Source of the DNA: Chloropicon primus | Taxonomy: Eukaryota > Chlorophyta > Chloropicophyceae > Chloropicales > Chloropicaceae | Direction: 5' to 3' | Assembly (NCBI GenBank): GCA_023205875.1 | Contig: CP060764.1 | Location: 372,001 to 436,000, forward strand | DNA: 64,000 nt | Part shown: positions 56,936-64,000 of the stretch, piece after piece | Numbering within the stretch: the first letter of the stretch is position 1 | Layout: the number at the start of each line of letters is the position of its first letter | Position numbers and translations under genes: made by a program | The notes under the pieces: generated by a model | What the model was told of the DNA's origin: nothing | The model's database searches: none | Seen by the model: the letters and a program-made list of their open reading frames with translations, nothing else

Positions 56936-57850
56936 TCAGTGCGGCACGTAGTCCCCGTACTTTTCGGGCCTGGCCCTCTTCCTCTGCTCGATGAGCTTGT
57001 TCCAGTCGACGTCCGGGACGATGAACTCCAGGGCTTGGGTGAAAGTGACCCCGGGCCCCACCTTGCCGTGCCTCACCACGCTCCAGAACACCCTCGGGCT
57101 GACCAGAGCCATGTTCACGGGCATCAAGTTTTGCACCTGCACTTGGTCGTCCTCGCTCGCGATTTGCTTCAAGATGGCCTTGAGCAGGAACCCCGGAATG
57201 TCCGTCACGCACTCCTCCTTCTCTTTCCTGCCCGTCGTCTTGGTGTAGATGCACCTGATCCTGCCGCTCTGGTCGTCCATGTTCTCGAACCGGCTCCTGC
57301 CCGCCATACACGCCGCAACCTTCTCCTCCGCCTCCACGTACGCCCCGTGCTGCTGCCGGGCGGCCCGGAAGGTCTGCCTCAAAGACTTCAGGGCAGAGCT
57401 CTTGAGGGTGTCCTTTGTGCCCGAGTTCCTTCCCGCGGAAACCAGCTCGGCGCCGATCCTCGCCACGGCAGCGTCGTGGCCGTCCCGCGCTCGGCCCAGC
57501 ACGAAAGAGTCGTTATCGGCCGCCTCCTCCAAAGAACTGGCCCCTGCAAGGGTGCGACCGGCCCCCGACGGCATCTTTATCCTCTTCTTCCTCTTCATGA
57601 CCCGCTTGTGCTTCACCTCGCCAGACTTGGTGATCCTGACTTTGGTCTTCCCCGCGGGCACCAAGGTTCGCTTCGGAGTTCCAGCACTAGCACCACTGCC
57701 CCCTGGTTGCGCCGCCGGCGCTTTGGTCGGAGCTCTGCTGCCACTCCCAGGACCTTTGCAGCAGGACGGAGAGACAAGAAAGCGAAGGGAACCACGTCGA
57801 CGTCAGGAGACTCTTCACTCATTCACACACAGTGAGAAGTAACACCACAC

Positions 57851-57908
<58 letters not shown>

Positions 57909-58272
57909 AAACACACGTGCGTGCGCACGGTCAGGCTGTCGTCGTCGCCATCCCCAGGTGCTTACCCTTGCTCAGCTTCGTTTCCTCGACTCTGTCCCCC
58001 TGGCCAGGGTCCCCCCTCTCTATGACGAGGACCTCCTTGTTCTGGATCCCGGCTTGAGCGATCGTCGTGGTGCTCCTCTCGGCAAGTCTCTCTTCTTCAA
58101 TCTTCTTGGGAGGGAACCCATACTTGATCACGACGCGCTTCTGCGCTATCCTCGAGGCCTTCGCCGCCAGCCTCACGAGCTCTTGCAGCGTCGTGTCCCC
58201 TCCCTGTGGCACCTCAAGCGTTTCGCCCAGCTGACCCTTCAAGCCTCTCACGCGTAGCTGCCACGCTTGCAT
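56936..58272 (-). CDS. UBX-like (OTU1-type ubiquitin-like) domain protein without protease domain, 2 exons
   Basis: Minus-strand exons 58272-57966 and 57753-56936; the 212-bp intron joins in phase 1 (SKG then PGS), giving 374 residues. The N-terminal ~85 residues form a ubiquitin-like fold (WQLRVRGLKGQLGETLEV, VVIKYGFPPKKI, NKEVLVIERG), whose YGFPP element recalls the UBX-like domain of OTU1/YOD1 that binds p97/CDC48. A basic linker (KHKRVMKRKKRIKMP) leads to a conserved-looking C-terminal domain with MNMALVSPRVFWS-like LMPVNMALVSPRVFWSVVRH and PDVDWNKLIEQRKRARPEKY. The OTU Cys protease is absent. A p97 adaptor role is inferred. Confidence 0.72.
57847..57911. repeat. (CT)n followed by (CA)n inside the UBX-like gene intron
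   Basis: A (CT)n array (about 57855-57887) abuts a (CA)n array (about 57888-57910), both in the intron of the minus-strand gene. Confidence 0.9.
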
Positions 58273-58807
58273 CTTCACGAAACTCTGGCTAAAGCTTCTC
58301 CCAACACGATCGAGAGATAACGATCTATCGACAGATACCCTCCTCGCCCTCGTCCCTCTTCTCTTGCGCCCTCCTCCCCCTCGTAAACGTCGCACTCCCT
58401 CCCGGTCACTCACCAGTCACGTTTCAGTCTCCCAAATCCTCAAACGAGAACCATTTCTTCCAAGGAGACGCTCTACCGAAAGCTTGCGAGCTAATCTTTC
58501 GATATCTGCGACTGTCTTTCGCTTCTGGGTCCTTTGCTCTGGTCAAAAACGCCGCTCTACCTCTGCCCTTCGCACACCACGATCGATTGCTGGGCGAGGG
58601 AGGGGGAAGTAAGGAGTGGAGTTGGATAAAATCAAAAAAGTGCAGCGGACCTTCGACGAGAGGAGCGAAGAGGAGCGCACCGGTTCTTCCGTCCGTCTTC
58701 CGTTCCGCTTGAGAACGAAGCACGGGGCGCAGCGGGGCGAGGGTTGTTGCCTTTGGCGGTTTTGGTTTCGGTTTTGGTTTTCTTTTCTTTTTCTGCGTTG
58801 GAAAAGG
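58273..58807. other. Divergent intergenic region
   Basis: Upstream of the UBX-like gene (minus) and the RAP gene (plus). A run of TTTTGG-type words just before the RAP start (about 58756-58790) is the 5' leader. No gene seen. Confidence 0.4.
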
Positions 58808-60904
58808 ATGAGCATGGAGGTGAGGTTTGTGGGAAGGAGGGTGGTGAAGGTAGCAGCGGTGGCGAAGCCGAGGGGGAGGAGGGGGAGGGGATCGGTCGGC
58901 TTCACCGCGGCGGCGTCGAGGCCTCTGCATCTGGCCAGGAGAAACCTCGGAGGACTGGCTCAGCCGGGGAGAAGCTCGTCGTTGACGTCGGGGCCATTGT
59001 CGGTCTCCGTGGACGTGGGGAGCTTGGGGGGTACGGGGGAGGACAAGGCTGCGATTCTGACGGAGGCGGAGAGCGTGCTGTACGCGGCGCTGGAGAAGGA
59101 GGGTGCGGAGGCCCTGGCTGAGGCGCTGAGCAGCGCCACGAGGCGGATAAGGAAGGTCCCCAAGTCCAAGACGAGGGAGTTCTGCCGAGAGAGCAAGGCG
59201 ATGCAAGGGGTCTGGCGAGCCTGCCTCGACGCTGTGGACGACATGAATGTGTACAGCCTGGATAAGCTCCTGCTGTCGTTGGCGTACTCGAAGACGATTC
59301 GGTGCCTGCCGAAGCAGTACACGGAAATTCTGGAGAGGGTCGAGGACTCCCTCCTGGAGGGCAACATGCTGATGAACTCGTCGCCCAATGTGGTGACGAG
59401 CTTGCTCGGGAGCTTCTCCCGTCTGGAGCACGCCATGTCCGTGGAACTGCAGGAGCAGTACTGCGAGTACCTGAGCGTCAAAACGGGCCAGTTTGACGTG
59501 AAGGACCTGGCGAGGACGCTGAGCCACCTGAACAAGCTCCATCGCTTCAACGGGCTGAAGAAGTACACCCTTGCCCTGTGCAGCAACCACATCGCGAAGA
59601 ACGTGGAGGAGCTGACCGCGAACCAGATAAGCGAGTGTATGGTGGCGTTCGCCTTCTCCAGCTTCCAGCCAAACCTCAAGGACCTCAAGCTGATGGAGGA
59701 GCAGTTCACGGAGTCCTTCTTCGACGCCAGCGAGGAGCAAGGGAGGAGCCTCAAGTCGGTCTACGACGTCAGGGCGCTCATGCGACTGCTGAAGTCCTAC
59801 GCCAAGCTTAGGATCCAGCTCCCCCCTTTCATCGTGGAGGGTCTCGGGGAGCTCTTGGGAACAAGCGAGATGGCGGAGAATTTGCTCAAGCCAAAGGAGG
59901 CGGCGAACTTGATCTGGTACTTTGCGAAGATGAATCAGTACCCGGGGGCCATCCTCATGGACGCCGCTTGCGACTGCCTCGTCCGATTTTTTGGAAGCGA
60001 CGCGCATGGCCAGGGCGGGAGCAACTACGTGCACGTGCAGCACATGTCGAGAATCTCTTGGGGTCTGGCGAAGCTGAGGCACAAGCCGCCCCCGGGGATG
60101 ATGAAAGAGCTCGACGCCTTTGCCGCAAAGCACGTGAAGAAGATGACGGACTCGGAGGTCACGCAGCTCATTTACGGCCATGCCCTGCTGGACGAGGCCA
60201 TGTGCCCCAGGTCCCTGAAAACTTTTTGCAGGTTTTTGCAATCCAAGTGCGCCAGCGACGTCAGGGACGGGGAGGGCCTGTCCTTGAGGAACCTCAGCGT
60301 GCTCCTGTGGAGTTTGACCGTCCTGAGGGCCTGGGACACCGGCCTCAGCGAGGAGCTCAACTCGTTCTGGGGGGTCCTCGGACAGGAGGAGCACAACTTG
60401 CATTACTTGAATGTCATGGGGAAGCACGCTCTGCACGTCGCCGCGAGCTGCGGGCTCAGGGAGACGGACGTCCTGGACAACATCCCGGAGCAGTTCAGGA
60501 CAGGATCCTTCGAGGGCATCGAGGCGATCTCGAGGGAGGACAAGCCCGTGAGTGAGATTCAGAGGGAGATCTCTCAGGTTCTTGACCACATCGGGGTCCG
60601 TTACTTTGACCACAGGGGTGACGGGGGTGACGGGGAGGTCGAGCTTCTGAGCGCTGACTTTTACATCGGTGACGGAGACGTCAAGGGGGAGGTCGGCTCC
60701 GCCAGGGGAACTTGCATGGAGGTAGATGGCCCAAGTCACTTCTTTCTCAACACCTTGGAGCCCACCGGCAAGACCCTGTTCAGAAACCGGGTCCACAAGT
60801 CCAAAGGCTGGGAAGTCGTGTGCCTCCCCCACTTTGAGTGGGAGCAGCTCGTCGACGAGGAATCCAAGGAGGCTTACCTCAGGGACTTGCTAAGTATGGA
60901 TTAA
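58808..60904 (+). CDS. RAP-domain organelle RNA-binding protein (octotricopeptide/FASTK-type)
   Basis: 698 residues from the ATG at 58808, intronless. Residues 1-60 are Arg/Val/Ala-rich and acid-free (RFVGRRVVKVAAVAKPRGRR), an organelle presequence. The bulk is alpha-helical repeats of about 38 residues (e.g. LSLAYSKTIRCLPKQYTEIL; VAFAFSSFQPNLKDLKLMEE; LLKSYAKLRIQLPPFIVEGL; IWYFAKMNQYPGAILMDAAC). The C-terminal RAP domain is clear: MEVDGPSHFFLNTLEPTGKT, RNRVHKSKGWEVVCLPHFEW. RAP proteins govern splicing, cleavage or translation of specific plastid or mitochondrial RNAs. Target unknown. An in-frame extension upstream lacks an ATG. Confidence 0.92.
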   Translation: MSMEVRFVGRRVVKVAAVAKPRGRRGRGSVGFTAAASRPLHLARRNLGGLAQPGRSSSLTSGPLSVSVDVGSLGGTGEDKAAILTEAESVLYAALEKEGAEALAEALSSATRRIRKVPKSKTREFCRESKAMQGVWRACLDAVDDMNVYSLDKLLLSLAYSKTIRCLPKQYTEILERVEDSLLEGNMLMNSSPNVVTSLLGSFSRLEHAMSVELQEQYCEYLSVKTGQFDVKDLARTLSHLNKLHRFNGLKKYTLALCSNHIAKNVEELTANQISECMVAFAFSSFQPNLKDLKLMEEQFTESFFDASEEQGRSLKSVYDVRALMRLLKSYAKLRIQLPPFIVEGLGELLGTSEMAENLLKPKEAANLIWYFAKMNQYPGAILMDAACDCLVRFFGSDAHGQGGSNYVHVQHMSRISWGLAKLRHKPPPGMMKELDAFAAKHVKKMTDSEVTQLIYGHALLDEAMCPRSLKTFCRFLQSKCASDVRDGEGLSLRNLSVLLWSLTVLRAWDTGLSEELNSFWGVLGQEEHNLHYLNVMGKHALHVAASCGLRETDVLDNIPEQFRTGSFEGIEAISREDKPVSEIQREISQVLDHIGVRYFDHRGDGGDGEVELLSADFYIGDGDVKGEVGSARGTCMEVDGPSHFFLNTLEPTGKTLFRNRVHKSKGWEVVCLPHFEWEQLVDEESKEAYLRDLLSMD

Positions 60905-61251
60905 CGAGATAACAGCACATCAATCTATCTGATCACCACCAGACATATCCCACGACAGGACCAAGCTCATCCCCATCCAATCCTCATCCCCTCCCCTTCC
61001 GCCAATTTCGGGGGGTGGAGTCGTTGCCAACGGTGCACCAGACGTTTTGGCTCTCAGTTTGACTCTCCCTGTCATGAAATGAAACCTTGTTTCTCAGCAA
61101 GAAGAAGCTCCATCCCATCCTTTCCTTTCCTTTCCTTTCCTTTCCTCCCCATCTACCCCTGCTCTGCTGATCATCATCAGCCATTGCTGGTGGCGCCGCC
61201 TGCAAGGGGAAGCGGAGAGCGAGCGAGGCGAGGGAGAGAGAGGGAGGCGCC
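60905..61251. other. Short intergenic region with (TTTCC)n
   Basis: Five TTTCC pentamers at about 61121-61145; otherwise nothing recognised. Leader of the NAT10 gene. Confidence 0.5.
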
Positions 61252-64000
61252 ATGAGGAAGAAGGTGGACGCGCGCGTGCGCACTCTGATTGAGAACTGCG
61301 TGAAGAAGAGGGAGAGGGCTATGTTCGTCCTCGTGGGCGACAAAGGTCGAGACCAGGTGGTGAATTTGCACAATATGCTCGCGAGGACGGTTGTCAAGGC
61401 CAGGCCAACCGTGTTGTGGTGCTACAAGAAGGAGCTTTACCTCAGCAGTCACAAGCGCAAGAGGATGAAGCAGCTGAAGAAGATGATGCAGAGGGGCCTC
61501 GTCGACCCGGAGAAGGAGGACCCTTTCAGCGTGTTCATGGCGAGCACACAAATCAGATACTGTTACTACAGCGAGTCGCAGAACATACTTGGAAATACAT
61601 ACGGGATGTGCGTTCTGCAGGACTTCGAGGCCATCAACCCCAACCTCCTGGCTCGGACGATCGAGACGGTTGAGGGCGGCGGGATCATCGTGCTTTTGCT
61701 GAGCACGCTGACTTCCCTGACACAGGTCTACAACCTTTCCATGGACGTGCACGCGAGGCTGAGGACCCAGTCCCACCAGGAGGTCGTGGGCCGGTTCAAC
61801 GAGAGGATGGTGCTCTCCATGGCCCACAACCCGAACTGCATTCTTATGGACGACGAGCTTAACGTTCTGCCGACTTCCTCCTTGATGGCCAAGATCAGGC
61901 CGGCTTCAGGCCTGTCGTCGAGCGGGGAGCCTGCTGGGTTTGCCGGGAAGAGCAAGGAGTTGGGAGACCTCTGCGACATGCTGGCTGACACTCAGCCGGC
62001 AGGAACGCTGGTGTCCCTGTGCAAAACGATAGATCAGGCAAAGTCCCTGGTCACGTTCCTGGACTCAGCTTCCGAGAAGACCCTGAGGTCCACGGTGGCT
62101 CTCACGGCTGCGAGGGGGAGGGGTAAAAGTGCTGCCCTGGGCCTGGCCATCTCCGGCGCCCTTGCTCTGGGGTACAGCAACATCTTTGTCACGAGTCCCT
62201 CGCCGGAGAACTTGAAGACGCTCTTCGAGTTTGTCGTGAAAGGTCTGGATTCCATGGACTACAAGGAGCACATCGATTACAACATGATCGAGAGCACAAA
62301 CCCTGAGCTGCACAAGGTCATTGTCAGGGTCGACGTGTTCAGGCAGCACAGGCAGACAGTGCAATACATTCTGCCCCAGCACAGCAGCAAGATCATGCAG
62401 GCGGAGCTGTTAGTCATTGACGAGGCTGCGGCCATACCTCTGCCAGTGGTCAGATCGCTTCTGGGCCCTTACCTGGTGTTCCTTTGCAGCACGGTGAACG
62501 GGTACGAGGGGACGGGGCGGTCTCTGTCTCTGAAGCTTTTGAAGGAGCTCAGGGGGGGGGCCAATCAGGCGAAGAAGAAGTACGATAAGTTCAGTTCAGA
62601 GAACGCTTCGATAGCTGCGCATAGCAGGAACTTCCGGGAGATCACGTTGGACGAGCCCATTCGATATGCTGAGGGGGACCCCATGGAGGGCTGGCTTCAC
62701 GAGCTGCTTTGCTTGGACGCGGCGAACCACGTCCCTGAAATCCCAAAACGCTTGCCGCATCCAGACGAGTGCGAACTGTTTTACATCAGCAAGGACACCC
62801 TGTTTTCCTATCACAAAGCAACCGAGAAGTTTCTCCAGCAGATCATGTCCCTTTACGTGGCAAGCCACTACAAGAACACGCCGAACGACATCCTCCTGAT
62901 GAGTGATGCCCCGGCCCACCACTTGTTCGTTCTGCTGGCTCCAGTGGATGAGAACACAGGGAAATTGCCTGACGTTCTCTGCGTTCTCCAGGTTGCGTTT
63001 GAGGGACAGATCAGCAAGAGCGTGTCCCTCAACGCTTTGGCAAAGGGAAACCAGTACCACGGTGACCTGATCCCATGGACCGTGAGTCAGCACTTTCAAG
63101 ACGCCGAATTCCCCAAGCTCTCGGGCGCACGAGTCGTGAGAATCGCGACCCACCCCGACATAACTGGCGGGGGCTATGGCTCGAAAGCACTGCAGCTGAT
63201 CAAGCTCTACTTTGAGGGCGGAATGCAAGGGTTGGATGACGTGAATGCGCCCAGAGCCCCTGGAAGCGCTGGCGGAAAATCCCCAGCAGGCGCGGCAAGC
63301 GAAAGCAGCGTTCTGCTCACAGAAACGATAGCGCCGAAGAAGGGGTTGCCTCCCCTGCTGATCTCCTTGGAGGAGCGGCCTCCGGAGACACTGCAGTACC
63401 TGGGAGTAGCTTTTGGGTTGACCTCGTCTCTGTTCAACTTTTGGAAGAAGAACGACTATCACCCCGTGTACATTAGACATAGTGCGAGCGAAACCACTGG
63501 GGAGAACTCTTGCATTTCCATCCATCCGCTGGATACGTCAGACATCGAGAATGGTGATTGGCTTGTGCCTTTTGTGGACGACTTCAAGGCCAGGTTCTTG
63601 TCTTTGCTCAGCAACACCTTTCATCACGTGCACACGTCCCTGGCCCTTGCTATCGTGGACCCCTTCATTGATTTCACTGAGGCTGACACCAAAGCCGCTG
63701 TCGAGAAGGGTGTTGAGATGAGGAAGCTCAACGGACAAACCCTGACCCCGTTTGACCTGAAGAGGCTCGAGTCGTTCACAAGTAACCTGTCCGACTACCA
63801 CCTTGTGAAGGATCTGGTCCCGTCGATCACGGCGGCGTACTTTTCGAAGCAGGTGCCGGTACAGCTTTCCTCTGGACAGGCGGCCATTCTGCTCGGCACA
63901 GGCCTGCAGCAAAAGTCGGATGGGAGCTTGGGAGATCTTCTGGGCCTGCCCGCAAATCAGGTGAGAGCCCTGGCAAACAAGGCTCTCAAGAAAATTTACG
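61252..64000 (+). CDS. NAT10: RNA cytidine acetyltransferase NAT10/Kre33, 5' part (runs off window)
   Basis: 916 complete codons from the ATG at 61252 with no stop before the window edge; about 100-150 residues are missing compared with the usual ~1030-1060. N-terminal DUF1726 region (MRKKVDARVRTLIENCVKKR, GDKGRDQVVNLHNML), helicase-type ATPase with Walker A TAARGRGKSAALG, Walker B ELLVIDEAAAIPLPVVR and FLCSTVNGYEGTGRSLSLKL, then the GNAT acetyltransferase core VVRIATHPDITGGGYGSKAL, and a tRNA-binding helical part. It makes N4-acetylcytidine in 18S rRNA helix 34/45 and in tRNA with THUMPD1/Tan1, in the nucleolus. No intron is needed. Confidence 0.97.
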   Translation, partial: MRKKVDARVRTLIENCVKKRERAMFVLVGDKGRDQVVNLHNMLARTVVKARPTVLWCYKKELYLSSHKRKRMKQLKKMMQRGLVDPEKEDPFSVFMASTQIRYCYYSESQNILGNTYGMCVLQDFEAINPNLLARTIETVEGGGIIVLLLSTLTSLTQVYNLSMDVHARLRTQSHQEVVGRFNERMVLSMAHNPNCILMDDELNVLPTSSLMAKIRPASGLSSSGEPAGFAGKSKELGDLCDMLADTQPAGTLVSLCKTIDQAKSLVTFLDSASEKTLRSTVALTAARGRGKSAALGLAISGALALGYSNIFVTSPSPENLKTLFEFVVKGLDSMDYKEHIDYNMIESTNPELHKVIVRVDVFRQHRQTVQYILPQHSSKIMQAELLVIDEAAAIPLPVVRSLLGPYLVFLCSTVNGYEGTGRSLSLKLLKELRGGANQAKKKYDKFSSENASIAAHSRNFREITLDEPIRYAEGDPMEGWLHELLCLDAANHVPEIPKRLPHPDECELFYISKDTLFSYHKATEKFLQQIMSLYVASHYKNTPNDILLMSDAPAHHLFVLLAPVDENTGKLPDVLCVLQVAFEGQISKSVSLNALAKGNQYHGDLIPWTVSQHFQDAEFPKLSGARVVRIATHPDITGGGYGSKALQLIKLYFEGGMQGLDDVNAPRAPGSAGGKSPAGAASESSVLLTETIAPKKGLPPLLISLEERPPETLQYLGVAFGLTSSLFNFWKKNDYHPVYIRHSASETTGENSCISIHPLDTSDIENGDWLVPFVDDFKARFLSLLSNTFHHVHTSLALAIVDPFIDFTEADTKAAVEKGVEMRKLNGQTLTPFDLKRLESFTSNLSDYHLVKDLVPSITAAYFSKQVPVQLSSGQAAILLGTGLQQKSDGSLGDLLGLPANQVRALANKALKKIY

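Noticed and set aside
58424-60832. 802-codon open frame antisense to the RAP gene
   Set aside because: Very long but compositionally a mirror frame (His/Leu/Gln/Val); the plus strand carries the RAP domain.

Overview
The window is a gene-dense stretch of a eukaryotic nuclear genome: about 38 protein genes in 64 kb, intergenic gaps mostly under 1 kb, few and short GT-AG introns (about 70-275 bp), and many convergent gene pairs whose stop codons lie only 12-180 bp apart. A plastid-bearing microalga is indicated by a CGL160/AtpI-like chloroplast ATP synthase assembly factor, a RAP-domain organelle protein, a phosphoserine phosphatase with a transit-peptide-like N-terminus, a wax-synthase-type acyltransferase and DHAR-like modules. 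My best guess is a green picoalga (prasinophyte or Chloropicophyceae grade); this is an inference from gene content, not a taxonomic match. No bacterial operon, rRNA, tRNA, CRISPR array or recognisable transposon was seen.

Layout. 0.7-10.1 kb: coiled-coil hybrid histidine kinase, C1D/Rrp47-like exosome cofactor, ADP/ATP carrier, CGL160-like protein, six-exon NDR-family protein. 10.1-18.8 kb: CFAP36/BART-domain protein, UDP-glucuronate decarboxylase, VDAC, a divergent pair of NAD-isocitrate dehydrogenase subunits (catalytic and regulatory type), wax-synthase-like MBOAT. 19.9-31 kb: OCA2/P-protein-type permease, BRK1 (SCAR/WAVE subunit), a four-helix membrane protein, a J-protein, a GT47 exostosin-like glycosyltransferase, a DHHC palmitoyltransferase, a syntaxin-6/SYP61-type SNARE. 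31-43.2 kb: Sfi1-like centrin-binding repeat protein, ABCG half-transporter, a giant ORF joining three DHAR/CLIC-like modules to an inward-rectifier K+ channel, pyruvate decarboxylase, and a secreted Cys-rich protein. 43.6-64 kb: zinc-ribbon protein with atypical codon use, vWA-like protein, ALG1, phosphoserine phosphatase, EME1-like and MUS81 nuclease subunits, Rpn10-like vWA protein, KH protein with an acylation-type N-terminus, UBX-like protein, RAP protein, and the 5' 2.75 kb of a NAT10/Kre33 RNA cytidine acetyltransferase cut by the window edge.

How they fit together. Mitochondrial energy genes (ADP/ATP carrier, VDAC, both IDH subunits) lie within 12 kb. MUS81 and its EME1 partner lie 2.5 kb apart. 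The secretory and membrane genes (SYP61, DHHC, ALG1, GT47) look like ordinary dispersed housekeeping genes.

The strongest candidate for something undescribed is the gene at 36068-40165. Three near-identical 945-bp in-frame repeats each encode a DHAR/CLIC/GST-fold module that keeps a glutaredoxin-type Cys, and they are fused to a Kir channel, which suggests a redox- or glutathione-responsive K+ channel. It is transcribed head-to-head with pyruvate decarboxylase. Second in interest are an 89-bp perfectly identical inverted tract shared by the two otherwise diverged IDH genes, and a secreted protein with cysteines spaced mostly at C-x6-C.
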